Source: Mesorhizobium sp. Root552 | GTDB lineage: Bacteria > Pseudomonadota > Alphaproteobacteria > Rhizobiales > Rhizobiaceae | Reading direction: 5' to 3' | Assembly: GCF_001427285.1 (NCBI RefSeq) | Contig: NZ_LMFV01000061.1 | Coordinates: 285,050-349,049, forward strand | Length of the DNA: 64,000 bases | Part shown: piece after piece, positions 26,999-36,666 of the stretch | How positions within the stretch are numbered: the stretch's first letter is position 1 | Layout of the letters: every line of letters begins with the position of its first letter | Position numbers and translations under genes: made by a program | The notes under the pieces: model-generated | Seen by the model: the letters and a program-made list of their open reading frames with translations, nothing else | Told to the model about the DNA's origin: nothing | Databases searched by the model: none

Positions 26999-28521
26999 CC
27001 AAACGTCCCAACATCCTGATCATCATGGTGGACCAGCTTACGGGAACGCTTTTCCCGGACGGTCCCGCCAATTTCCTGCATGCGCCGCATCTCAAGGCGC
27101 TCGCAGGCCGCTCCGCCCGCTTCCGCAACAACTACACCGCCTCGCCGCTCTGCGCGCCGGGCCGCGCCTCGTTCATGAGCGGGCAATTGCCGTCGCGCAC
27201 CGGCGTCTACGACAACGCAGCCGAATTCATCTCCTCGATCCCGACTTTCGCCCACCATCTGCGCGCCGCCGGCTACTACACCTGCCTGTCGGGCAAGATG
27301 CATTTCGTCGGGCCGGACCAGTTGCACGGCTTCGAAGAGCGGCTCACCACCGACATCTATCCCGCCGATTTCGGCTGGACGCCCGACTATCGCAAGCCCG
27401 GCGAACGCATCGACTGGTGGTATCACAACCTCGGCTCCGTGACCGGCGCGGGCGTGGCCGAAACCACCAACCAGATGGAGTATGACGACGAGGTCTCCTT
27501 CCTGGCCAACCAGAAGCTGTTCCAGTTGTCGCGCGAGAGCGATGACGACGACAGGCGGCCATGGTGCCTGACCGTATCGCTTTCCCATCCGCACGATCCC
27601 TTTGTCGCCCGCCGGCAATATTGGGACGTTTATGAGAACTGCCAGGCGCTGGACCCGGAAACAGCGTTTACGCCGTTCGACCGGCAGGACGCTCATTCCA
27701 AGCGGCTTTACATCGCCAGCGACTACGCCAGTTTCGACATCACGCGCAAGCAGGTCCGCCGCTCCCGGCGCGGCTACTTCGCCAACATCTCCTACGTCGA
27801 TGACAAGGTCGGAGAGTTGCTCGACACGCTCCGCCGTACCCGCATGGCCGATGACACGGTCGTTGTGTTCTGCTCGGACCACGGCGAAATGCTGGGTGAG
27901 CGCGGGCTGTGGTTCAAGATGAGCTTCTTCGAAGGCTCGGCGCGCGTGCCGCTGATGATTGCTGGAGCCGGCGTTGCTGCGGGCCTCATCGCCACTCCCG
28001 TTTCCAATCTCGATATCTGCCCGACGCTCTGCGACATCGCCGGCGTCGACATGGGCGCGATCATGCCTTGGACGGACGGGCAGTCGCTGTTGCCTTTGAC
28101 AAGCGGAACCGAGCGCACCGCACCCGTTGCGATAGAATACGCCGCCGAAGGCTCCTATGCGCCAATGGTGGCGCTACGCGAAGGGCGCTACAAATTCGTC
28201 CATTGCGAAATCGACCCGCCGCAACTGTTCGATCTCGAAACCGATCCGCTCGAACGCCAGAACCTCGCGGTCGATCCCGCCCATGCCGATCGCGTCGCCG
28301 CCTTCATGCAGAAGGTGCGCGCCCGCTGGAACATGGCCGCTTTCGACGCTGCAGTGCGCGAAAGCCAGGCTCGGCGCTGGGTCGTTTATCCGGCGCTGCG
28401 CAACGGCTCCTACTATCCGTGGGATTTCCAGCCGCTGCAAAAGGCATCGGAGCGCTACATGCGCAACCACATGGATCTCAACATACTCGAAGAACAGAAG
28501 CGTTTTCCGCGAGGTGAATGA
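26995..28521 (+). CDS. betC: choline-sulfatase
   Basis: 508 aa from ATG 26995, overlapping the betI stop by four bases. The sulfatase signature LCAPGRASFMSGQLPSR carries C53-A-P-G-R57; C53 should be matured to formylglycine. N-terminal RPNILIIMVDQLTGT holds the metal-binding aspartate. The C-terminal domain (WNMAAFDAAVRESQARRWVV and NGSYYPWDFQPLQKASERYM) is typical of rhizobial BetC. It hydrolyses choline-O-sulfate to choline and sulfate in the cytoplasm, feeding BetA. No signal peptide is present. It overlaps the next gene by ATGA. Confidence 0.93.
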   Translation: MTKRPNILIIMVDQLTGTLFPDGPANFLHAPHLKALAGRSARFRNNYTASPLCAPGRASFMSGQLPSRTGVYDNAAEFISSIPTFAHHLRAAGYYTCLSGKMHFVGPDQLHGFEERLTTDIYPADFGWTPDYRKPGERIDWWYHNLGSVTGAGVAETTNQMEYDDEVSFLANQKLFQLSRESDDDDRRPWCLTVSLSHPHDPFVARRQYWDVYENCQALDPETAFTPFDRQDAHSKRLYIASDYASFDITRKQVRRSRRGYFANISYVDDKVGELLDTLRRTRMADDTVVVFCSDHGEMLGERGLWFKMSFFEGSARVPLMIAGAGVAAGLIATPVSNLDICPTLCDIAGVDMGAIMPWTDGQSLLPLTSGTERTAPVAIEYAAEGSYAPMVALREGRYKFVHCEIDPPQLFDLETDPLERQNLAVDPAHADRVAAFMQKVRARWNMAAFDAAVRESQARRWVVYPALRNGSYYPWDFQPLQKASERYMRNHMDLNILEEQKRFPRGE

Positions 28522-29522
28522 TGACTGACCCTTATGTGCCTTCACTGGACGATCTCAGGAAAGCCTACGCCGTCACCTCGCAGGCGACGCAACTGACGCC
28601 CCTTTTGGAATCGACGGCACTTGCGCGCGAAACGGGTGCGGCCCGCGTCTTTGTCAAGCCGGAATCGCTGCAATGGGCCGGCTCCTTCAAGGCGCGCGGC
28701 GCTTACTGGCGCTTGAAGCAGCTTTCGCCTGAAGAGGCCCGCAAGGGTGTCGTCGCCTATTCATCCGGCAACTTCGCCCAAGGCCTTGCCGCGGCCGGCC
28801 AGTCGCTCGGCATCCCGGTCACCATCGTCATGCCCATCGACGCGCCCGCGGCAAAGCGCGATGCGACGGCAGGCTACGGCGCGCGCGTTGTGCTCACCGA
28901 TCATGGCGATCGGGCGCGTGAAGAAGTGGCGGCTGCCAAGGCACGCGAGATTTCCGAAACCGAGGGGCTGGCGCTTCTGCACCCGTTTGACGACCCCCAG
29001 ATCGTCGCCGGCCAGGCGGGCGCCGGTCTCGAAGCGCTGGATCAACTTGGCGCGAAGGATGCCAGTGCCGACCTTCTGTTCTGCTCGGTCGGCGGCGGCG
29101 GCCTGATCGGCGGCGTTTCGCTCGCCTTCCACTATCTGTCGCCCAAGACGCAAACCATCGGCGTCGAGCCGGAGGGTTTCAACGGCATGGGTTCCTCGTT
29201 GGCGCATGGCTCCATCGAAACCATGCCGATCGGACCGAAGTCGATCTGCGACGGCTTGATGGCGCGGGCGCCCGGCAAGGCCCCCTTTGCTGCCGTGAAG
29301 GCGGCGGGCGTGCAAGGCGTCACGGTTGGCGACGCATCCGTCCGCCAGGCGATGAAGATCGCCTTCGAAAGGCTGAAACTCGTGCTTGAACCGTCAGGTG
29401 CAGCGCCGCTTGCCGCACTCTTCGACGGCAAGGTCGATGTGAAGGGCAAGACGGTATTGGTGATGGCCACCGGCGGCAACGTCTCGCTTGCCGACTTCAT
29501 GGCGCATATGAACCATGCTTGA
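28518..29522 (+). CDS. serine/threonine dehydratase-like PLP enzyme in the bet operon
   Basis: 334 aa from ATG 28518 (overlapping the betC stop as ATGA; ATG 28521 is an alternative). It has fold-type II PLP motifs: K58 in WAGSFKARGAYWRL, SSGNFAQGLA for the substrate carboxylate, and SVGGGGLIGGV for the phosphate. This fits threonine or serine dehydratases, or the closely related serine racemases. There is no ACT domain, so it is the short catabolic form. It would deaminate Ser/Thr to 2-keto acids. Its place between betC and betA is unusual. Glycine betaine degradation in rhizobia ends in glycine/serine, so a serine-removing step is a plausible reason (inference). The last eight bases overlap betA. 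Confidence 0.82.
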   Translation: MMTDPYVPSLDDLRKAYAVTSQATQLTPLLESTALARETGAARVFVKPESLQWAGSFKARGAYWRLKQLSPEEARKGVVAYSSGNFAQGLAAAGQSLGIPVTIVMPIDAPAAKRDATAGYGARVVLTDHGDRAREEVAAAKAREISETEGLALLHPFDDPQIVAGQAGAGLEALDQLGAKDASADLLFCSVGGGGLIGGVSLAFHYLSPKTQTIGVEPEGFNGMGSSLAHGSIETMPIGPKSICDGLMARAPGKAPFAAVKAAGVQGVTVGDASVRQAMKIAFERLKLVLEPSGAAPLAALFDGKVDVKGKTVLVMATGGNVSLADFMAHMNHA

Positions 29523-31167
29523 AGCGGATTTCGTTATCGTCGGCTCCGGGTCGGCCGGTTCGGCAATGGCCTACCGCCTGTCGGAGGACGGCAAGCATTC
29601 GGTGATCGTCATCGAGTACGGCGTCACCGATGCGGGGCCGCTCATCCAGATGCCGTCTGCCCTGTCGATCCCCATGAACCTGCCGCTCTATGACTGGGGT
29701 TTTTCGAGCGAGCCGGAACCGCATCTGGGCGGGCGCGTGCTGGCGACGCCGCGCGGCAAGGTCATCGGCGGATCGTCGTCGATCAACGGCATGGTCTATG
29801 TGCGCGGCCACGCCTGCGACTTCGACCACTGGGCGGAACAGGGCGCGTCAGGCTGGGCCTATGCGGACGTCCTGCCCTACTTCAAGCGCATGGAAGCCAG
29901 CGATGGCGGCGAGGTCGGCTGGCGCGGCACAAGCGGGCCGCTGCACGTCCAGCGCGGCACGCGCACCAATCCGCTCTACAACGCGTTCATCAAGGCCGGC
30001 AATCAAGCGGGCTTCGAGCTGACCGACGACTACAACGGCTCCAAGCAGGAGGGCTTCGGCCCGATGGAGCAGACCATCTACAAGGGCCGGCGCTGGTCTG
30101 CGGCGAATGCCTATTTACGCCCGGCGCTGAAGCGGCAAAATGTGAACCTGGTCAAAGGTTTCGCCCGGCGTATCGTCATGGAGAATCAACGCGCGACCGG
30201 CGTCGAAATCGAAGCGCGCGGACAGGTCCAGATCATCAAGGCAAGGCGGGAGGTCATTCTCGCCGCCTCCTCGATCAATTCGCCCAAGATCCTGCTGCAG
30301 TCCGGCATCGGCCCAGCCCAGCATTTGAAAAAGCACGGCATCGCCGTCGTCGCCGATCGGCCGGGAGTGGGCCAGAATTTGCAGGACCACCTCGAACTCT
30401 ACATCCAGCAGGAATCGATCAAGCCGATTACGCTGCACTCGGTGCTCAACCCGTTTTCGAAAGCGCTCATCGGCGCGCGGTGGCTGTTCTTCAAGAGCGG
30501 GCTTGGGGCGACAAACCACTTCGAGGCGGCGGCTTTCCTGCGTTCGGCACCGGGCGTCGACTACCCCGATATCCAGTACCATTTCATCCCCGCCGCCGTG
30601 CGCTATGACGGCAAGGCAGCGGCCAAGTCGCACGGCTTCCAGGCCCATGTCGGGCCGATGCGCTCGAAGTCGCGAGGATCGATCACGCTGCGCTCGCCCG
30701 ACCCCAAGGACAAGCCGGTCATCCGCTTCAACTACATGTCGCATGCCGACGACTGGGCGGACTTCCGCCACTGCATCCGGCTGACGCGGGACATATTCGC
30801 GCAATCGGCGTTCGACCCCTTCCGCGGCAGGGAAATCTCGCCCGGAGCGGACGTGAAGTCCGACGAACAACTGGACGACTTCATTCGCCAGCATGTGGAA
30901 AGCGCCTATCACCCTTGCGGCTCCTGCCGCATGGGCCGGGCTGACGATGATATGGCGGTCGTCGATCCAGAATGCCGCGTCATCGGCGTCGAGGGATTGC
31001 GCGTCGCGGATTCCTCGATCTTCCCGCGCGTCACCAACGGCAACCTCAACGGGCCCTCGATCATGACCGGCGAAAAGGCTTCCGATCATATCCTGGGTCG
31101 CCAGCCGCTCGCACCTTCGAACCAGGAACCGTGGATCAATCCGCGCTGGCAGGTCTCGGACAGATAG
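29515..31167 (+). CDS. betA: choline dehydrogenase (GMC oxidoreductase)
   Basis: 550 aa from ATG 29515, overlapping the dehydratase by eight bases. The FAD motif is DFVIVGSGSAGSAMAYRL. GMC signature 1 is PRGKVIGGSSSINGMVYVRG, and signature 2 lies in ASSINSPKILLQSGIG. The active-site region includes SAYHPCGSCRMG (catalytic His) and RVTNGNLNGPSIMTGEKASD. It oxidises choline to betaine aldehyde and on to betaine, and is membrane-associated through the respiratory chain. Length is normal. The gene precedes betB by 54 bases. Confidence 0.94.
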   Translation: MLEADFVIVGSGSAGSAMAYRLSEDGKHSVIVIEYGVTDAGPLIQMPSALSIPMNLPLYDWGFSSEPEPHLGGRVLATPRGKVIGGSSSINGMVYVRGHACDFDHWAEQGASGWAYADVLPYFKRMEASDGGEVGWRGTSGPLHVQRGTRTNPLYNAFIKAGNQAGFELTDDYNGSKQEGFGPMEQTIYKGRRWSAANAYLRPALKRQNVNLVKGFARRIVMENQRATGVEIEARGQVQIIKARREVILAASSINSPKILLQSGIGPAQHLKKHGIAVVADRPGVGQNLQDHLELYIQQESIKPITLHSVLNPFSKALIGARWLFFKSGLGATNHFEAAAFLRSAPGVDYPDIQYHFIPAAVRYDGKAAAKSHGFQAHVGPMRSKSRGSITLRSPDPKDKPVIRFNYMSHADDWADFRHCIRLTRDIFAQSAFDPFRGREISPGADVKSDEQLDDFIRQHVESAYHPCGSCRMGRADDDMAVVDPECRVIGVEGLRVADSSIFPRVTNGNLNGPSIMTGEKASDHILGRQPLAPSNQEPWINPRWQVSDR

Positions 31168-31221
31168 GTCATGATTGCCGCGCTTTTACGCGCCCGGCCC
31201 CAACGTACAAATGGAGATAGT

Positions 31222-32685
31222 ATGCGCGCCCAACCCACGGCCTCGCACTACATCAACGGGCGCTATGTCGATGACGAGCGCGGAGCCGAGTTGCCCGTCA
31301 TCTACCCGGCGACGGGCGAGACGATTGCCACGCTGCATTCGGCAACGCCCAATATCGTCGAACTGGCCGTCGAAGCGGCCCGCGAGGCGCAAGGCGCGTG
31401 GGCGCGCATGAAGCCTGTTGAGCGCGGCCGCATCCTGCGCCGGGCCGCCGATATCCTGCGCGAGCGCAACACCGTACTGGCGCGCCTCGAAACGCTCGAT
31501 ACCGGCAAGGCCATCCAGGAAACGCTTGTCGCCGACGCCCCTTCAGCGGCGGATTGCCTCGAATTCTTCGCCGGCGCCGTCGCCACCTTCAACGGCGAGT
31601 TCATCGATCTCGGCGGCCCGTTCGCCTATACGCGCCGCGAACCGCTCGGCGTCTGCGTCGGCATCGGCGCATGGAACTACCCGATCCAGATTGCCGGCTG
31701 GAAGTCGGCACCCGCGCTCGCCATGGGCAACGCCATGGTGTTCAAGCCGTCGGAAAACACGCCGCTTTCGGCGCTGGCACTGGCCGAGATCTATTCCGAA
31801 GCCGGCTTGCCGGATGGCCTGTTCAACGTCGTGCAAGGCTATGGCGACGTCGGCGCCGCCTTGGTCGGCCACGATGCCGTGGCCAAGGTTTCGGTGACGG
31901 GTTCGGTCCCCACGGGCAAGAAGGTTCTGTCGCTGGCCGGTTCCAAGATGAAGCACGCCACCATGGAGCTCGGCGGCAAGTCGCCGCTGATCGTCTTTGA
32001 CGACGCCGATCTCGAAAACGCCATCGGCGGTGCCATGCTCGGCAACTTCTATTCCACCGGACAGGTCTGCTCCAACAGCACCCGCGTGTTCGTGCAGAAA
32101 GGCATCCACGACCGCTTTGTCGAACGCCTCGTCGAGCGCACCAAGAAAATCCGCATCGGCGATCCGCTCGACCCGGAAACCCAGATGGGTCCGCTCGTCA
32201 ACAAGGCGCAGCGCGACAAGGTTGTCGAGTACATCTCGATAGGCCGCAACGAAGGGGCGATGCTTGCCTGCGGCGGCAACCTCCCCTCGCTGCAGGGCTT
32301 CGACGGCGGCTGCTTCATCGAGCCGACCGTGTTCACCGGCGTCAAGGACAGCATGCGCATCGCGCGCGAGGAAATCTTCGGGCCGGTAATGAGCGTGCTT
32401 TCATTCGACCATGAGGACGAGGTTATCGGGCGCGCCAACGACACGGAATTCGGCCTTGCCGCCGGCGTCTTCACCAAGGATTTGCCGCGCGCGCATCGCG
32501 TCATCGGCGACCTGCAGGCCGGCACCTGCTGGATCAACGCCTACAACCTGACCCCGGTCGAAATGCCGTTCGGCGGCTTCAAGCAATCCGGTATCGGCCG
32601 CGAGAACTCGCTTGCCGCGCTTGAACTCTATTCGCAACTCAAGTCGGTCTACGTCGAGACCGGCGACGTCGCCAGCCCCTACTGA
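31222..32685 (+). CDS. betB: betaine aldehyde dehydrogenase
   Basis: 487 aa from ATG 31222, with GGAG six bases upstream; upstream residues to 31171 are out of family. Motifs include IGAWNYPIQIAGWKSAPALA, VSVTGSVPTGKKV (NAD binding), the catalytic Glu in MELGGKSPLIVFDDADLENA and catalytic Cys in STGQVCSNSTRVFV. It oxidises betaine aldehyde to glycine betaine with NAD(P). Glycine betaine is an osmoprotectant and a carbon/nitrogen source in rhizobia. Last gene of the cluster. Its 3' end overlaps the convergent guanylyltransferase fusion by seven bases, with no terminator between them. Confidence 0.95.
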   Translation: MRAQPTASHYINGRYVDDERGAELPVIYPATGETIATLHSATPNIVELAVEAAREAQGAWARMKPVERGRILRRAADILRERNTVLARLETLDTGKAIQETLVADAPSAADCLEFFAGAVATFNGEFIDLGGPFAYTRREPLGVCVGIGAWNYPIQIAGWKSAPALAMGNAMVFKPSENTPLSALALAEIYSEAGLPDGLFNVVQGYGDVGAALVGHDAVAKVSVTGSVPTGKKVLSLAGSKMKHATMELGGKSPLIVFDDADLENAIGGAMLGNFYSTGQVCSNSTRVFVQKGIHDRFVERLVERTKKIRIGDPLDPETQMGPLVNKAQRDKVVEYISIGRNEGAMLACGGNLPSLQGFDGGCFIEPTVFTGVKDSMRIAREEIFGPVMSVLSFDHEDEVIGRANDTEFGLAAGVFTKDLPRAHRVIGDLQAGTCWINAYNLTPVEMPFGGFKQSGIGRENSLAALELYSQLKSVYVETGDVASPY

Positions 32686-34916
32686 CTTTTGCCGGCGGTA
32701 GCATCCAGGTACTGCGTCAGCGCACAGACCAGATGGTAGAAGATCGAGGCCGGCGCTTCGGTGGCCAGCGAGCGGCCACGTTCATCGATGCGGTCGATCC
32801 ACAAACCAACCGGCGCCGGATCGATGTGCCAGCGGAACAGTCGCCCGACCCGAGCCTCGATCTCGGGCTTCAGGTCGGGTCCACCGGTTCCGTCGAGCGC
32901 GATCGAAGCCTTGATCGCTTCGCTCTGCGGCCAGCTTCGCGACACCAGATCAAGCGGCATGCCCTGGCGGGAAACAGCGCCATAGGCCAGCCCGGTCGAG
33001 CGGTTGAGGCCGTTTGCCACTGCCGATGCGTAGAGCTTGCGGGCATAGCCCGCCAGGTCCGCCTGCCCGCTGCGGGCTGAGAAATCGACCAGCAGCGAAG
33101 CCCACTCGAAGTGGTGCCCCGGTTCCGTCCAGTCGCCCTTGCCGTCGCCTGCCCGATGCCAGCCATCATCGAAATATTCGCCGATTGTCCAGCTATCGGC
33201 GTCGAAGAAGTGGCTTCGGAACAGATCGATAATCCGCGCCGCACGGCGCAGGTAAGTCCTGTCGCCGGTCGCGGCATGCCAGGCAAGAAAAGCCTCGAGC
33301 AGATGCATATGCGGGTTGGAACGGCGCAGGCCGTGGCCGTTCGGCGTTTCAAGGAAGCCTGCGAGGCTGTCGTCCTCCAGATGGCTGTCGAGAAACGCGA
33401 AAGTCTCCCGTCCCAGACGAAGCGCGTCCGGATTGCCGCACATGTGCGCGTGCGCCAGCGCCAGAAGCACGCAGGAGTGATCGTAGGCATCCTCCGTGGC
33501 ATCTGCCACCGAGCCGTCCATACTGAAGGTGCGTATCCAGCCGCCTCGCTCGGTTCGACCCCTGGCCATGAAAGCAAGGCCGTGGGCGATGAGGCGGTCG
33601 GCAGGGCCTTCCCAGCCGCGCGCCTTGGCAACGGCGAAGCCATAGACCTGCCGCGCCAAGGTGCGCATGCGCTTCGGCTTGGCGAGCGGCTCTCCATCGA
33701 GGCCCAGAGCCTCATGGAAGCCGCCATGCACGTCGTCCACGCCCGTCGTGGACCACAGCGGCAAAGCCTCCTCGAACAGCCAGTGCCGCACCCGGTTGCG
33801 CCACGCGCCGCTATCGACAACCCTGTCGTGAGCGGGCGTGAAGCGCGTCTCCAGCCGGCCGCTTTTCTCGAGCTGTTCAACGACCTTGCGCACATTCTGG
33901 CTGTGGCTGACCGGCGCAACAAAGGTCGCATCGGAGGTTGCGACAATTGCCGTGTCCTTGAGGCCGACGGCCGACAAGAGCCGCCCCTGGCTTCGGATGT
34001 ACGAATTTTCGCAGTCGATCGCGACGACATCGCCAATGATGACGTTACCGTTCTCGTCCGCCGGTCCAACATCGAGCAGCGATTGCCATGAACCAAGATC
34101 GCTCCAGCGGAAACTCGCCGGAACCATGGCGATGTGCTTTGCCCGTTCCATCACCGCATAGTCGATCGAGATCGAAGGAATAGCTGCGTAGAGGTCGTCC
34201 GGCATATAGAGCCCGGAAAGGTCGCTGGTCGAAGCCGCGAAGGCCCTCTCCGTTGCTTCCCATATGTCCGGCTGGAAAGACAGGAACGCGTCGCGCATCG
34301 TGCTGGCGCGAAACAGGAAAATGCCGGCGTTCCAGTAGAACCGCCCCGACGCGACATAGCTTTTCGCCGTTTCGATATCCGGCTTCTCGACAAAGCGCGA
34401 AACATCGAGAACGCCGTCCTTCGCCTGACCGGCCTCAATGTAGCCATATCCGGTTTCCGGATGGTCCGGCTTGATGCCGAACACCACGAGGCGACCGTCG
34501 CGAGCCGCCGCCACGCCCTTTTCGACGCTGGCCCAGAACTCCTTCGTGGTCGAGATTTCATGGTCGGAGGGCACGACCAGAACGAGGCCGTCATCGAACT
34601 GCGCCAGCGTCCGCAACGTCGCCAGTGCAACGGCTGCCGCCGTGTTGCGGCCAGTCGGCTCGAACAGCACGCCGCCGCCCGACCAGTCCATGCCGCCCAG
34701 GTCTGCATGGATTCGCGAGGCATGCCGCTCGGAGGCGATCAGGAAAACAGGCGTTTCGCCCTGCGGGCGCGATCCCAGCCGCTGCACCGTCTTGACCAGC
34801 ATCGAGCCATCGCCGGCAAGGTCATGGAACTGCTTGGGGTTGTCTTCGCGCGACAACGGCCAAAGGCGCGAGCCAACGCCGCCACTCATTATGAAACCGA
34901 CGATGCGCTCACTCAT
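32679..34916 (-). CDS. fused mannose-1-phosphate guanylyltransferase / AGE-family epimerase
   Basis: 745 aa from ATG 34916. Residues about 7-350 are the guanylyltransferase: IMSGGVGSRLWPLSRED then NPKQF is the GMP signature, with VVPSDHEI, GYGYIEAG and VEKPDIETA. Instead of the cupin phosphomannose isomerase that ends type II ManC enzymes, residues about 370-745 are an (alpha/alpha)6 AGE/mannose-isomerase domain. Its typical blocks are RSNPHMHLLEA and EPGHHFEWASLL. One protein could therefore make mannose-6-phosphate (or epimerise a sugar) and use mannose-1-phosphate with GTP to form GDP-mannose. The AGE substrate is not known. phosphomannomutase follows 28 bases upstream, consistent with a GDP-mannose pathway for polysaccharide. 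Confidence 0.85.
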   Translation of the reverse strand: MSERIVGFIMSGGVGSRLWPLSREDNPKQFHDLAGDGSMLVKTVQRLGSRPQGETPVFLIASERHASRIHADLGGMDWSGGGVLFEPTGRNTAAAVALATLRTLAQFDDGLVLVVPSDHEISTTKEFWASVEKGVAAARDGRLVVFGIKPDHPETGYGYIEAGQAKDGVLDVSRFVEKPDIETAKSYVASGRFYWNAGIFLFRASTMRDAFLSFQPDIWEATERAFAASTSDLSGLYMPDDLYAAIPSISIDYAVMERAKHIAMVPASFRWSDLGSWQSLLDVGPADENGNVIIGDVVAIDCENSYIRSQGRLLSAVGLKDTAIVATSDATFVAPVSHSQNVRKVVEQLEKSGRLETRFTPAHDRVVDSGAWRNRVRHWLFEEALPLWSTTGVDDVHGGFHEALGLDGEPLAKPKRMRTLARQVYGFAVAKARGWEGPADRLIAHGLAFMARGRTERGGWIRTFSMDGSVADATEDAYDHSCVLLALAHAHMCGNPDALRLGRETFAFLDSHLEDDSLAGFLETPNGHGLRRSNPHMHLLEAFLAWHAATGDRTYLRRAARIIDLFRSHFFDADSWTIGEYFDDGWHRAGDGKGDWTEPGHHFEWASLLVDFSARSGQADLAGYARKLYASAVANGLNRSTGLAYGAVSRQGMPLDLVSRSWPQSEAIKASIALDGTGGPDLKPEIEARVGRLFRWHIDPAPVGLWIDRIDERGRSLATEAPASIFYHLVCALTQYLDATAGKSQ

Positions 34917-34944
34917 TGCATTTCCACTTCACCGACCCTCACCG

Positions 34945-36465
34945 TCAGAAGGTCTGATTGTACGGGCCGACTTCCGGGCTGCGGCGCAAGACTTCGTCGA
35001 GTGCTGCGAACATCTCCCGGCGGCGGTCGGACGAAACGGGGCTTTCCACCACCACGACAAGCTCCGGCTTGTTCGAAGACGCCCTGACCAGCCCCCAGGT
35101 GCCGTCTTCGGCGACGATGCGCACGCCGTTGACAGTGATCAATTCGACGATCTGCTGAGAGGCGAAAGCCCTTCCTTCCGCCTTGATCCGAGCCATTTCA
35201 GCGGTAACGCGCTCAACGACACCGTATTTCACATCGTCATCGCAGTGCGGCGACATGGTCGGCGTGCCGTAGGTCAGCGGCAGATCGCGGTAGAGGTCAG
35301 CCATGCTGCTTGCCGGATTGCTGTCGAGCATCCTGCAAATGGCAAGCGCCGTCACCAGCCCGTCATCGTAGCCTCGTCCGATCGGCGGGTTGAAGAAGAA
35401 GTGGCCGGATTTCTCGAAACCGGCAATGGCGCCGAGTTCGGCCACGCGCCGCTTGATGTAGGAGTGCCCGGTTTTCCAGTAATCGGTCACCGCTCCATTG
35501 GCCTTCAGGCCGGGATCGGTCTTGAACAGCCCGGTCGATTTCACATCCACAACGAAGGTCGATCCGGGATGGTCCCGCGAAATGTCGCGGGCAAGCATGA
35601 CGCCAATCTTGTCGGCGAAGATTTCGTTGCCTTCGTTGTCGACCACGCCGCAGCGGTCGCCGTCGCCGTCGAAGCCCAGGCCAACATCGGCGCCTGTCTC
35701 CAGCACCTTGTCGCGGATGGCATGCAGCATCTGCATGTCTTCCGGGTTCGGGTTGTAGCGCGGGAAGCTATGATCAAGCTCGACATCGAGCGGGATGACT
35801 TCGCAGCCGATGCGGGCCAGCGCTTCCGGGGCAAAGGCTCCCGCCGTGCCGTTTCCGCAAGCCGCCACCACCTTCAGCTTGCGGCTGATTTTCGTGTGCC
35901 TGACGACGTCTGCCAGATAGACATCGCGGAAGCCGCCGACGAATTCGTACGATCCGCCGCCGACGAGATCGAAATTGCCTGCAAGAACGATCTCTTTCAG
36001 CGCCGTCATTTCCTCGGGACCGAAGGTCAGCGGACGCTGTGCGCCCATCTTGACCCCCGTCCAGCCGTTCTCGTTGTGCGAGGCCGTCACCATCGCGACC
36101 GACGGCGCATCGAGGGCAAATTGCGCGAAATACGCCATCGGCGACAGGGCAAGCCCGATGTCCTTGACCTTGGCGCCCGCAGCTATCAGGCCGGACACAA
36201 GCGCCAGCTTGATGCCGAGCGAATAGGAGCGGAAATCATGGCCGGTGACGATTTCGGGGCCAACACCCAGCCGGCGTATCAGCGTCGCCAGCCCCATGCC
36301 GAGGGCCTGCACGCCGATCAGATTGAGTTCGGGCGCCTTGTCCGACCCCGGATGTCCGAACCACCAGCGCGCATCGTATTCGCGAAATCCCGACGCCTTG
36401 ATAAGCGCGGTTGTTTCAAACGCAAAGGTGTTGGGCAGTGCTTGGCCAGTTATGGTCAGGGTCAA
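34945..36465 (-). CDS. manB: phosphomannomutase / phosphoglucomutase
   Basis: 506 aa if it starts at TTG 36465. That TTG has GGAG eight bases upstream, while the earlier ATG 36486 has no SD; the start is uncertain. The core begins ALPNTFAFETTALIKASGFR then EYDARW. The phosphoserine loop is TASHNENGWTGVKMG and the Mg site FDGDGDRCGVVDNEG. The sugar-binding GFEKSGHFFF and the C-terminal phosphate-binding ASSNKPELVVVVE are present. It interconverts mannose-6-phosphate and mannose-1-phosphate (possibly glucose phosphates too). It lies just upstream of the guanylyltransferase fusion and probably forms a two-gene operon supplying GDP-mannose. Confidence 0.85.
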   Translation of the reverse strand: MTLTITGQALPNTFAFETTALIKASGFREYDARWWFGHPGSDKAPELNLIGVQALGMGLATLIRRLGVGPEIVTGHDFRSYSLGIKLALVSGLIAAGAKVKDIGLALSPMAYFAQFALDAPSVAMVTASHNENGWTGVKMGAQRPLTFGPEEMTALKEIVLAGNFDLVGGGSYEFVGGFRDVYLADVVRHTKISRKLKVVAACGNGTAGAFAPEALARIGCEVIPLDVELDHSFPRYNPNPEDMQMLHAIRDKVLETGADVGLGFDGDGDRCGVVDNEGNEIFADKIGVMLARDISRDHPGSTFVVDVKSTGLFKTDPGLKANGAVTDYWKTGHSYIKRRVAELGAIAGFEKSGHFFFNPPIGRGYDDGLVTALAICRMLDSNPASSMADLYRDLPLTYGTPTMSPHCDDDVKYGVVERVTAEMARIKAEGRAFASQQIVELITVNGVRIVAEDGTWGLVRASSNKPELVVVVESPVSSDRRREMFAALDEVLRRSPEVGPYNQTF

Positions 36466-36621
36466 CAGAAAGGCTCCACGCCGCATGGATATATGCGGCC
36501 CATGAACCGCGCATGCTGCCCGTGGCGTAGCACGCAAGCCTTTAAGGTCGGGTTATTTCGATGCCTTAATTGCCGCTTTGCAGACATTCGCAATAACGCG
36601 TCAATTTGTGCGGCCCTGCCG

Positions 36622-36650
36622 CTTGCAGGAACAAATTCCGGGGGTTATAA
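36622..36650 (+). promoter_or_regulatory. sigma-70-type promoter of tRNA-Pro
   Basis: CTTGCA (36622-36627) and TTATAA (36645-36650) with a 17-base spacer place a transcription start near 36657, ten bases before the tRNA. It is the only promoter-like sequence in the 200-base gap that faces the tRNA. Confidence 0.6.
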
Positions 36651-36666
36651 GCCCGGCGTCTGGTCG

